In this document: positions 29,723 to 40,573 of the stretch, in pieces
How positions within the stretch are numbered: position 1 is the stretch's first letter
Layout: every line of letters begins with the position of its first letter
DNA from: Planctomycetota bacterium
GTDB taxonomy: Bacteria > Planctomycetota > UBA1135 > UBA2386
Assembly: GCA_020638655.1 (NCBI GenBank)
Contig: JACKIC010000005.1
Location: 186,001-250,000, forward strand
Length of the DNA: 64,000 nucleotides
Direction: 5' to 3'
Translations under genes and position numbers: made by a program
Notes under the pieces: model-generated
Told to the model about the DNA's origin: nothing
Database searches by the model: none
The model's input: the letters and a program-made list of their open reading frames with translations, nothing else

Positions 29723-32700
29723 ATGCAAAAGCTCATCCTCCTGCTCATCGGCGCTGCCCTCCTGATCGCCGGTGGCCTCGTGGTCCCGCGCCTGCTGTCC
29801 AGCGACGAACCCCCCGTCATGCGCTGGAGTGAGGACGACGAAGTCGCGATCACGGGCGACGCCTCCAGCCTCGAGCAGGGTGATCCCGCACTGGCCGAAG
29901 GCTCCATCGATCGCTCCGAGGTGGACCTCTCGCCCGCAGCTTCCGCGGTCTCCGATGACCGCGTCGACGCGGTCTTGCGAGGCCGCGTGGTGGACAAGTT
30001 CCAGCAACCAGTCGCCAGCGCCAAGGTATGGCTGGACTTCGGCCGCAGCGGGCAGCGCGGTCGCGGCGGTCAACAGAACCAGCGACGCGTGCCCGATCCA
30101 GTCGTGACCGACGGCGAGGGCCGCTTCGCGTTCCAGGGCCAGGCGTTCCGCAACCTGCGCGTGGTCCTGCAGGTGGCCCACCCGCAGCACGCGGTGGGCA
30201 TGTTCGACAAGGACCTCGGCGCCATCGGCGCAGAGGTCGATCTCGGTGACCTCGCCCTGACTCAGGGAGGCTCCGTTGTCGGTCGCGTCACCGACCTCGA
30301 CGGCAACGGCATCGGCAGCGCCAACATCGTGCTGCAGCCCGAGAACGGCAACCGCCTCCGCTTCGTGCGGGACCGCGAGAAGCTGATCGCGGCCGTCGCA
30401 AGCGACAACAACGGCTTCTTCCGGATCGACCACGCCGCCGCCGGCGAGTGGACCGTGCAGGTCACCGCCAAGCGACACACCGAGGGCCGTTCGCCCACGT
30501 TCGTCGTCGAAGAAGAGCAGCAGGTGGATCTCGACGACATCCGTCTGGGCCCGGGCTACGAGGTCACCGGCTACGTCCGCGACACGCGCGGCCAGCCCAT
30601 CGCGAAGGCGGCAGTGACCCTGCGCAGCCAGAATCAGGGCCGCGGCGGGCGCGGCGGCCCCGGCGGCGGCCAGGGACGTGGCCCCGGCGGGGGCAACCCG
30701 TGGTCCTTCGGCGGGGGCCGCGACCACAGCACCACCACCGACGAGCAGGGCCGCTTCTTCCTCGAGCACCTGCCCGGCGTGCCGATGGCCCTCGAAGTCC
30801 GCGCCGACGGCTACCTCGACTACGATCAGCAGGGCATCGACGCGACCCTCGGGCAGACGATCCAGGTGGCGATGCAGGACGGCCTGCGCATCGCCGGCCA
30901 GGTCCGCGACGACACCGACAGCTCCGTCGTGACCATGTTCACGGCGCGCGCCGTGCGTCTGCGCGGGCTGCCCGTACCCGGGATGGAGAACGTCGACTGG
31001 GCTCAGATGATGGCGAAGATGCGCGACGGCAGCCTCAGCGACGCCGAACAGCAGCAGTTGCGCACCCAGATGGCGGCGATGCGCGACCAGTTCGGCGGCC
31101 AGGGCGGCCGGCGCGGCCCGCAGCCCCCCGACGCGCAGCAGGGCAATCGCGGTGGCCGCGGCGGTCGCAACGGTGACAAGCCCGAGAAGCACGCGGACGG
31201 CCAGTTCGTGCTGACCGGCTTGCAGGAGGGCGTCTACGAGGTCGTGGTCCAGTCCGACGAGCACACGCGATACCAGTCTCAGGAGGTCGAACTGCGCTAC
31301 GGCAGCCCGCCGCCCACCCTGGCCATCAGCCTCGATCGAGGCGTCTACGTCGCCGGCGTCGTGCGCGACGACCGCGGCGCACCGATCGCCAACGCCCGCG
31401 TGACGCTGCGCCCGAGCAGCCCCACCGACGACAACGGCAACGGCAACAACAACGGTGGCCAGCGCGGCGGGCGTGGTCAGCGCGGACAGCGCGGCCAAGG
31501 CGGCCAAGGCAACCAGCCCGGCGCGGCGCCGGACTTCCAGGGCAGGGCGCAGCAGTTCACGCAGCAGATCCGCAACTTCCAGCAGACGCTCGACGAGCGC
31601 ACCAACGCCGAAGGCGAGTTCATCTTCAAGCATGCCACCCGCGGCACCTACAAGGTGTCGGCATCGGCCCAGGGATACGCCGACGTCACCAGCGACCTGC
31701 TGACCGTCGACGCCGACCGCTCGGGCGTGGCGCTGCAGCTCGGCATGCTGGGCAGCATCGCGGGCACCGTGCGCGGCTTCCGCGAAGGGGAGCACGCCGA
31801 GGTGCGGGTCGGCGCGATCATCATCGGCGACGGCAACGGCGGCAATGGCGGCTTCGGCGCCATGTTCGGTCGCGGCCGCGGCAACGGCGGCCCGTTCCGC
31901 ACCGCCGACGTCAACGCCGACGGCTCCTATCGGATCGCGGACCTCGAGCCCGGCAACTATCTGGTGCGCAGCTGGATCGGCTCGCCGCAGGAGCTGATGC
32001 GCGAGCTCGGCCCGCAGTTGTTCGACGGTTCGCTGCAGGCGGACGTGCAAGTCCGCGGCGGCGAGCAGTCCAAGCTCGACGTCACCTTGGTGCGGCCGCA
32101 GCTCGGCGTCGTCAGCGGCACGGTGATGCTCAACGGTGAACCCGGCAAGGGCCTGCAGGTCGAGCTCACGCAACAGAACGACAACAACGGCGGTGCCTCC
32201 AACCAGGGCGGCCGCGGTGGCCGCGGCATGATGGGTGGCTTCGGCCGCAACCTGCGCGCGACGGTGGCCAACTCAGGCCGCTTCGAGATCAAGGACGTGC
32301 CGGCGGGGCAGTACTCGTTGCAGGTGCGCAGCGAAGGCCGCCGCGGCGGCGCGCTCCACGAGGAGACCATCGCGGTGATGGCCGACGCGACCGTCGAGCG
32401 ACACCTGACCGTCACCTCCGCGTCGCTCGAAGGCACGCTGGCGGACGACGGCACCGGCACGATCGCGACGTTGCGCGGCAACATCACCCTTCTGCCCGGT
32501 GTGACCGAGATGCCGGAGGACTTCGGTGCGTGGCGCCGCCAGCCCGGCAACACCACCTACGACGCGCGCCTGCAAGGCGGCAAGTTCAAGTTCGACGCGC
32601 TGCGCCCGGACAACTACCTGCTGGTCGTCAATCTGCAGGGCCGCGAGCGCACGACGCAGAGCGTGGTCGTGCAGAGCGGCGGCACGACCGTGGTGGTCAC

Positions 32701-32809
32701 CCCCGGGAAGGTCCAGGCGGCCGATCCGACCGGCGGCAATGCCCCTACCCCCCGCAGCGGAGCCCCCCGTGGCAACGCGCCGAACGGCGCGACGCCGCGC
32801 AATCGCTGA
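29723..32809 (+). CDS. large surface protein with repeated carboxypeptidase-regulatory (CnaB/DUF-like) domains
   Basis: 1028 residues. An N-terminal TM anchor or uncleaved signal (about 3-26, LILLLIGAALLIAGGLVV) precedes at least seven beta-sandwich repeats of the carboxypeptidase regulatory-like type, each with G.V.D..G.P...A.V......G....TD..G.F...L..G.Y. Examples are LRGRVVDKFQQPVASAKVWL, VTGYVRDTRGQPIAKAAVTL and VAGVVRDDRGAPIANARVTL. Low-complexity Gly/Arg/Asn/Gln linkers (for example around residues 300-330, 465-495 and 575-610) separate them. No catalytic domain is seen. Likely an extracytoplasmic adhesion or scaffold protein. The C-terminal tail is Pro/Gly/Asn/Arg-rich. ATG 29723 is used; an in-frame GTG at 29702 is less likely. 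Confidence 0.82.
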   Translation: MQKLILLLIGAALLIAGGLVVPRLLSSDEPPVMRWSEDDEVAITGDASSLEQGDPALAEGSIDRSEVDLSPAASAVSDDRVDAVLRGRVVDKFQQPVASAKVWLDFGRSGQRGRGGQQNQRRVPDPVVTDGEGRFAFQGQAFRNLRVVLQVAHPQHAVGMFDKDLGAIGAEVDLGDLALTQGGSVVGRVTDLDGNGIGSANIVLQPENGNRLRFVRDREKLIAAVASDNNGFFRIDHAAAGEWTVQVTAKRHTEGRSPTFVVEEEQQVDLDDIRLGPGYEVTGYVRDTRGQPIAKAAVTLRSQNQGRGGRGGPGGGQGRGPGGGNPWSFGGGRDHSTTTDEQGRFFLEHLPGVPMALEVRADGYLDYDQQGIDATLGQTIQVAMQDGLRIAGQVRDDTDSSVVTMFTARAVRLRGLPVPGMENVDWAQMMAKMRDGSLSDAEQQQLRTQMAAMRDQFGGQGGRRGPQPPDAQQGNRGGRGGRNGDKPEKHADGQFVLTGLQEGVYEVVVQSDEHTRYQSQEVELRYGSPPPTLAISLDRGVYVAGVVRDDRGAPIANARVTLRPSSPTDDNGNGNNNGGQRGGRGQRGQRGQGGQGNQPGAAPDFQGRAQQFTQQIRNFQQTLDERTNAEGEFIFKHATRGTYKVSASAQGYADVTSDLLTVDADRSGVALQLGMLGSIAGTVRGFREGEHAEVRVGAIIIGDGNGGNGGFGAMFGRGRGNGGPFRTADVNADGSYRIADLEPGNYLVRSWIGSPQELMRELGPQLFDGSLQADVQVRGGEQSKLDVTLVRPQLGVVSGTVMLNGEPGKGLQVELTQQNDNNGGASNQGGRGGRGMMGGFGRNLRATVANSGRFEIKDVPAGQYSLQVRSEGRRGGALHEETIAVMADATVERHLTVTSASLEGTLADDGTGTIATLRGNITLLPGVTEMPEDFGAWRRQPGNTTYDARLQGGKFKFDALRPDNYLLVVNLQGRERTTQSVVVQSGGTTVVVTPGKVQAADPTGGNAPTPRSGAPRGNAPNGATPRNR

Positions 32810-32893
32810 GCCGGCGGCAGCGGAGGCCGGGGCGGATGCTGCAGGAGTCGACCTCGTACGGGTACACTCCTGCGCCCGCTTCGGAGCCGAACG

Positions 32894-33697
32894 ATCCGCA
32901 CTCTCATCACCATCCTCGCAGCGCTGATCGCCGCCGCCGGCCTGAGTCTCGCGGCCTACAGCTACCTGTTGGCAGTGCAGCGGGGGCCGCTGCGGGCGGC
33001 GGCCCTTGAAGCCCCCGAACAGCGTCCGGCCCCGCTGACGCTCCCCGAACGCCTGCCGCCGCGGCGCGACCTCAACGAACCCGTCGCGGCCTCGGGTTCT
33101 CGCCCTCTGATCGCCACCGAAGACCTGACGGTCGTCGTCACCGGGATCGACGAGAACCGGCGCGCGCAGCTCGGCGTCGCGACCTTCGCGTCCGTGACCG
33201 GAGCAGACTTCGCCTGGACCCCGCTCACCGCCGGGTCGGTCGGCGAAGACGGGGCGATCACGCTGCATTGCGTGACGCCGGCGCGCGTCGACATCGAGAT
33301 CACCCTGTCCAGCGCCGCGCAGCACGCCCGCCACGCCTACTACGCGCGCCAGCAGCTGACGGCCGCCGCCCGTCGCGACGGCGCATCCCCGACCGTGACC
33401 CTGGCCGCCACGATCGAGGAGGTCATCTTCGAGCTGCCCGAGTCACCTCTGGGCCAGGCCTGCCGCGGCCCGTGGCGCCTGCTGCGCATCGACGATCCGC
33501 GCTGGCTGCCGCAGCAGCTCGCCTCGACCGGCATCTATCTGTCCGGCGAGACACCGTCGATGCTGAGCCTCGGCGCTGGCCGCTACCAGCTCCAGGATCC
33601 GCTCGACCCGACGCGCCTGCAGGAGTTCGCGGTGCCCGGCAGTCCGCGAGTCGTGCTCAGCGCGGAGCTCGCAGCGCCTCGAGCTGCCCTGCGTTGA
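32894..33697 (+). CDS. single-pass membrane protein of unknown function with a non-AUG start
   Basis: About 267 residues. The frame is open well upstream but has no ATG, GTG or TTG before the TTG at 32969. That TTG would cut through a clear hydrophobic segment encoded just before it (TLITILAALIAAAGLSLAAYSYLL). An ATC at 32894 lies 7 nt after GGAG and would keep the whole helix; ACG 32891 and CTG 32870 are alternatives. The start given is therefore tentative. The soluble part begins with a proline-rich linker (LTLPERLPPRRD) and continues as beta-rich sequence with no recognised family. The 3' end overlaps the convergent DUF1444 gene by 41 nt. Confidence 0.6.
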   Translation: MRTLITILAALIAAAGLSLAAYSYLLAVQRGPLRAAALEAPEQRPAPLTLPERLPPRRDLNEPVAASGSRPLIATEDLTVVVTGIDENRRAQLGVATFASVTGADFAWTPLTAGSVGEDGAITLHCVTPARVDIEITLSSAAQHARHAYYARQQLTAAARRDGASPTVTLAATIEEVIFELPESPLGQACRGPWRLLRIDDPRWLPQQLASTGIYLSGETPSMLSLGAGRYQLQDPLDPTRLQEFAVPGSPRVVLSAELAAPRAALR

Positions 33698-34523
33698 GCC
33701 GCCAGACCTGCGCGGAGACCGGGTGCGCGGCCTTGCTGGCGATGGCCTCCGTCGTCGCCATCAGCTGCTCGAGGTTCTGACCCTCTTCGGTCCCGACCCA
33801 GAGGGTGTCGCGGTCCGGCATCGCCACCAGCAGATCTCCGGCCTGGGCCAGCAACAGCACCCGCGCAGCGTCGTAGCCGTCGCCGGTCTGGACCACCATG
33901 GGCCCGCGCCACGCCCCGTCGTCGCCGAGCTGCAGATCGCCGAGCCTGGCAAGGTTCGCCACCGCGAGGTTGTGCACGTCGACTTCGCTCTTGCGCCAGC
34001 TGCGCAGGTGCGCGCGGCACACGAACACCATGCTCATCGGGTCATCGAGCACGTAGACCGTGACGAGTTCGTCGTTGAGCTTGGTGTAGACGATGCCGGA
34101 ATCGCCGAAGCAGCCCTGGGCCTGCAACCACGCGTGGCTGCGGATCTGCGGCAGCAACAACGGCGCAGCTGCAGCGAAGTCCCGGTCTCCGACCCGATCC
34201 AATCCCACCTCACGCACATCCTGCAGCAGGCGCTTCACCATCGAGGCAAACGCGTCGGGGAACGCCTGGTAGTGGCGATAGGCGTCGTGCAGGGAGATCG
34301 GGGTCTCCTGGCCGTCGACCCGCAGCAGGCAGGCGAACCGATCCGGGAGCACGCCCAGGAACTCGACGTCGCGGCAGGTGCGCGCGATCTCCGTCTCGAG
34401 TTTGAGCACGAAGGCCATCACCTCGGCGGGGTATCGCGGCCGCTGCCGGTCGAAGCGTCGATGCAGCCAGGCGACGACGGAAGCCGCCAACACCCAACCC
34501 AGCAGCCCCCAGAACCACGCCAT
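33657..34523 (-). CDS. DUF1444 family protein with N-terminal TM helix
   Basis: 288 residues. A hydrophobic N-terminus (about 2-19, AWFWGLLGWVLAASVVAW) anchors a soluble domain. DUF1444-like features include KLETEIARTCRDVEFLGVLPDRFACLLRVDGQETPISLHDAYRHYQAFPD (the family's N-terminal block), LLLPQIRSHAWL and LNDELVTVYVLDDPMSMVFV. Function is unknown; related YtpQ of Bacillus is soluble, so the membrane helix is notable. Convergent overlap of 41 nt with the preceding gene; the two mRNAs would be complementary at their 3' ends. Confidence 0.78.
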   Translation of the reverse strand: MAWFWGLLGWVLAASVVAWLHRRFDRQRPRYPAEVMAFVLKLETEIARTCRDVEFLGVLPDRFACLLRVDGQETPISLHDAYRHYQAFPDAFASMVKRLLQDVREVGLDRVGDRDFAAAAPLLLPQIRSHAWLQAQGCFGDSGIVYTKLNDELVTVYVLDDPMSMVFVCRAHLRSWRKSEVDVHNLAVANLARLGDLQLGDDGAWRGPMVVQTGDGYDAARVLLLAQAGDLLVAMPDRDTLWVGTEEGQNLEQLMATTEAIASKAAHPVSAQVWRLNAGQLEALRAPR

Positions 34524-34595
34524 GCCCCGCCCCTATCGGCTGGCGGGGCCCGACAGCCGCAGAGACTTGGGCCGTGATCCGCCCTATTCCGGTGC

Positions 34596-34680
34596 CAGTG
34601 TTCCCTGGGCAGCACTTCGGTGCCCCAGTACTTCGGGGCCCCAGCACTCCGGTGCCCAGCGCTCCGGGGCCAGCATGCGG
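34596..34680. repeat. tandem 16-nt repeats, about five units, in a 347-bp gene-free stretch
   Basis: Units: CAGCACTTCGGTGCCC (34610-34625), CAGTACTTCGGGGCCC (34626-34641), CAGCACTCCGGTGCCC (34642-34657), CAGCGCTCCGGGGCC (34657-34671), with weaker partial copies on each side. GGTGCCC and GGGGCCC alternate, and each unit holds a short inverted repeat. The rest of the 34524-34870 gap shows no gene. An in-frame extension of the next ORF crosses the repeats but is not a credible N-terminus. Confidence 0.8.
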
Positions 34681-34870
34681 AACACCGCCTTGGCACGGGG
34701 TCGCCCGCAGACGTAACTCGACCACCTACTTCCGCCTGCGTGCGAAGGGTAGCTGGGACTGCCGGGAGGTCAAGGCGGGTCGTCCGGATTCCAATCTTCG
34801 GCCAAAGCCCTTGCCATCCAACTCCGGTTCCCGGAGACTGTGCGCGACCCAGAAACCTAAGAGGAGCCAA

Positions 34871-36643
34871 GTGGATCGTTTACAAGAACGGGAACGGACG
34901 GGGTTCCGGCTCCTGGTGTTCGGCAATGGCTCCGTGCGCACCATCCCGATGCAGGGCGAGCGATGGGTCCTCGGTCGCTCGGACGACTGCACCATCACCC
35001 TGAGGGACCCCACGGTCAGCCGTCGCCATCTGTTGTTGGAGCGAGCCGGGGACACGTTCCGCTTCCGCGATCTTGGCGGCAGCAACCCGGTGATGCTGGA
35101 TGGCTCTCCGCGCACCGAGGGCGTGCTCGAGGTCGGACAGACCCTGCTCATCGGCCTCAGCAGGATCACCCTCGAACAACGCAACGCGCCGGCCCAGATC
35201 GTTGCCGCCTCTGGCGCGACCGTCGTGCTGTCGCGCGAAGTCATCGACGACGAACTGCAGCCGCCGACCGCAGGCAACACCTACCTCGCGGCAGCCCGCC
35301 GCGTACTCGAGCGCATCGAGTGGACCTTCGCGGACCTCGGCGATCTCAGCGACGCAGCCGAGCCGCTGGTCGAGCTCGCGATCAACCTCACCGGCCGCCG
35401 CCGCGGTGTGCTGGCGCGCCTGCACGCCGAAGACGGCGTCGAGATCCTCGCCACCCTCGACGCCATGGGGCCCTGCGACGAGATCCGTCTGCCGGAACAG
35501 ATCCTGCGCGACGCCCGCCAGCTCGGCCGCCCCAACCTGGTGACCACCCAGGACCGCGACCGCGTCGTCGACCGCCTCGTCGTGCCGCTCGGCACCGGCC
35601 CCGACGGCGTGCTCGTGCTCGAGGAGCCGATGCACGAAGCCCCCAGCGGCCAGGACCTGCTGCGGCTGGGCCGCGTCCTGGGCAAGGTGATCTGGCACCG
35701 CCTGCAGGAGGCCCAGGAACGGCTGCGACTCCGCGACGAGGTGCAGCGGCTGCGCTTCCACGGCACCACCCCGCACCAGGCCCTGCTCGCCAGCACGCGG
35801 CTGCACGAAGTGCGGCAGCGCGCGCGCGAGCTCGCCAACACCGAACGGGTCGTCCTGTTCGTCGGTGAGCCCGGCACCGAGCGCGAGGAGCTCGCCCACT
35901 TCATGCACGTCGAAGGCACGCGCGCCAAGGGTCCGTTCGTGACCGTGAGCCTCGCATCGCTCGACGAGAACAGCCACGAAGGCGAACTGTTCGGGCAGGC
36001 GGACTACGCGGGCGCGATCCGCGCTGCACAGGGCGGAACGCTGTTCCTCGACGACGTCGACCGCCTCTCGCCGGCGCTGCAGGAGCGCCTGATGAAGTCG
36101 CTGCAGGGGAGCGACAACCAGGCGACCGCGAGCACCCGCCTGCTGCTCGCATCCAGCAAGGCCCCCGCCGACGAACAGGAGCAGTGGGCCGCGAGCCTGC
36201 GCGAACGCGTGATGCTCTACACCCTGGCGATCCCGCCGCTGCGCAGCGACGCGCGCGACGTGCTGGCCCTGGCGGAGCTGTTCCTGTCCGACCTCGGACC
36301 CGCCCGGGACGGCAGCCCGCGGCTGCTCAGCGAGCGCACCAAGCGCATCCTGACCTGCTACGACTGGCCCGACAACGTGCGCGAACTGCGCCGCGTCCTC
36401 GAGATCGCGGCCTCCCGCGCCGGCAAGCAGCCGATATCACCGCGCCACCTGCCCGACAACCTCGCCGAACCGAGCCCGCAGCCGGCCAGCCCCGAGATCG
36501 CCACCCTCGAGCAGGTCGAAGCCGAGCACATCCGCGAGGTGCTGCAGCGGGTCGGCGGCAATCGCGCCAAGGCCGCGCAGGTCCTCGGCATCGCCGCCTC
36601 GACGCTCTACGAGAAGCTCAAGCGCTACTCGATCGAGGAGTGA
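34871..36643 (+). CDS. FHA protein with degenerate sigma54-activator (AAA+) domain and Fis HTH
   Basis: 590 residues from GTG 34871, supported by GAGGAG 6-11 nt upstream. Domains: a good FHA domain (about 12-105, GRSDD at 35-39 and SRRH at 50-53), a GAF-like region (about 135-275), an AAA+ fold (about 300-530) and a C-terminal Fis-type HTH (NRAKAAQVLGIAASTLYEKLKR). The AAA+ part has lost key residues. Walker A reads GEPGTEREE at 332-340, with no Lys-Ser/Thr. The sigma54 loop GAFTGA is replaced by ADYAGAIR near 377-384. A Walker-B-like LFLDDVD remains at 391-397. It is therefore unlikely to hydrolyse ATP or open sigma54 promoters; DNA binding and phosphopeptide recognition are still expected. 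Confidence 0.88.
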   Translation: MDRLQERERTGFRLLVFGNGSVRTIPMQGERWVLGRSDDCTITLRDPTVSRRHLLLERAGDTFRFRDLGGSNPVMLDGSPRTEGVLEVGQTLLIGLSRITLEQRNAPAQIVAASGATVVLSREVIDDELQPPTAGNTYLAAARRVLERIEWTFADLGDLSDAAEPLVELAINLTGRRRGVLARLHAEDGVEILATLDAMGPCDEIRLPEQILRDARQLGRPNLVTTQDRDRVVDRLVVPLGTGPDGVLVLEEPMHEAPSGQDLLRLGRVLGKVIWHRLQEAQERLRLRDEVQRLRFHGTTPHQALLASTRLHEVRQRARELANTERVVLFVGEPGTEREELAHFMHVEGTRAKGPFVTVSLASLDENSHEGELFGQADYAGAIRAAQGGTLFLDDVDRLSPALQERLMKSLQGSDNQATASTRLLLASSKAPADEQEQWAASLRERVMLYTLAIPPLRSDARDVLALAELFLSDLGPARDGSPRLLSERTKRILTCYDWPDNVRELRRVLEIAASRAGKQPISPRHLPDNLAEPSPQPASPEIATLEQVEAEHIREVLQRVGGNRAKAAQVLGIAASTLYEKLKRYSIEE

Positions 36644-36721
36644 CCCGGCAGGCGCCCGCGCAGACTGGCCCCGCCCCGGGCCATGGTTCATGATGTTCGG
36701 CCCTCCCTGCCCCGCGACCTC

Positions 36722-37944
36722 ATGACCGAACGGCGCCGCATCTACCTCGACAACGCTGCCACGACCCGCCCGTTGCCGGCAGTGGTCGACGCGATGGCGG
36801 ACACCCAGCTCGACTGCTTCGGCAACCCGAGCAGCTCTCACGCCTTCGGCGCGCCCGCGAAGAAGGCCCTCGAAGACGCCCGCGACTTCCTGCGCGGCAC
36901 CCTCGGCGCGGCCCGGCTGGTGTTCACTTCGGGCGGCAGCGAAGCCGACTACCTGGGCATCGTCGGCAGCGCCGCGGCCCGCTCCCCTGGCCGCGTGCTG
37001 ATGGCGGCCAGCGACCACCCCGCGCTGCTGGCGACCGCGCAGCTGTCGTCGCGTTACCGCCACCACACCGCCGTGCTGCCCGTGACCCCACACGGCGACC
37101 TCGCGCCCGAGACGCTGTTCGACGCGCTCGGCAGCGACGTGCGTACGGTCGCGTTGATGTACGGCCACAACGAACTCGGCACGCTGTGCCGCCTGCACGA
37201 GCTGGTCGAGCTGGTGCGGCGCACGGCCCCCGCCGCGCACGTGCACGTCGACCTGGTGCAGACCTACGGCAAGCTGCCGTTCGACATGGACGACTACGAC
37301 GTCGACTCCGTCGCGGTCTCGGGCCACAAGTTCCACGGGCCGCGCGGCGCGGGCTTCCTGGCGCTGGCCAACGACGCGGAGGTCGCGCCGCTGCAGCTCG
37401 CCGGCGGCCAGGAGGGCGGCCTGCGCGGCGGCACCGAGAACGTCGCCGCGGCGGTCGGCATGGCGGTCGCCGCCGAGCACATGTTCACCTACCAGCGCAG
37501 CACCGCCGAACACACCGCCGCGCTCGCCGAGCGCATCTACGACGCGGTGCTCGACGTGCTGCCGAGCGCCGAGCGCCTCGGCCACCCCGAGCGCCGGCTG
37601 CCACACATCCTGTCGCTGCGCCTGCCCGAGATCGTCGGCCAGACCCTGCTCGAACGCTGCGACGCGCAGGGCCTCGCGTTCTCGACCGGCTCGGCCTGCC
37701 ACGCCGGCGGCGACGCCGAGCGCAAGCCGAAGAAGCCGCGCAAGGACGACGGCAAGCCCGACAACCACGTGCTCGCCGCGATCGGCTTCGACCGCCGCGC
37801 CGCGCGCGAGGTCGTGCGCCTGTCCTTCAGCGGCGAGACCACCGTCGAGGACGCGGACGACGCCGCCGACATCCTGTGCGCCGAGCTCGAACGCCTGCTC
37901 GCCGCCGCGCCGCGGCGCACCACCGGCGGAGCCCCGACGCGCTG

Positions 37945-37945
<1 letters not shown>
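36722..37945 (+). CDS. cysteine desulfurase (NifS/IscS-like, class V aminotransferase)
   Basis: 407 residues. Motifs: IYLDNAATTRP, FGNPSSSHAFG, TSGGSEADYLGI, MYGHNELGT (with family HNE variant of NNEIG), the PLP lysine K203 in VSGHKFHGPRG, LAGGQEGGLRGGTENV, and the active cysteine C326 in STGSACHAGG. After the cysteine there is a lysine-rich insert (AERKPKKPRKDDGKPDN) before the usual VLAAIGF continuation, so the mobile active-site loop is longer than normal. It supplies sulfur for Fe-S clusters or tRNA thiolation. Its stop overlaps the mutS start (TGATG). An upstream in-frame ATG at 36683 is possible. Confidence 0.92.
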
Positions 37946-40539
<2,594 letters not shown>

Positions 40540-40560
40540 CTCGGGGCCGCCGCGTGCCGA

Positions 40561-40566
40561 TAGATT
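40561..40566 (+). promoter_or_regulatory. -10-like hexamer TAGATT, leaderless arrangement
   Basis: TAGATT ends exactly 7 nt before the ATG at 40574, in the 34-bp gap after mutS. It would give the GNAT gene its own leaderless transcript. Confidence 0.35.
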
Positions 40567-40573
40567 CGACGCG

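Noticed and set aside
34596..34680. Possible CRISPR array
   Set aside because: Units of 16 nt are directly adjacent without spacers and vary in sequence; no cas genes.
34680..34830. tRNA-like or small RNA in the gap before the FHA gene
   Set aside because: No acceptor/T-arm pairing consistent with a tRNA could be built by eye.
34574..34870. In-frame N-terminal extension of the degenerate FHA activator
   Set aside because: It would translate the tandem repeats. The FHA domain starts right after GTG 34871, which has a good Shine-Dalgarno.
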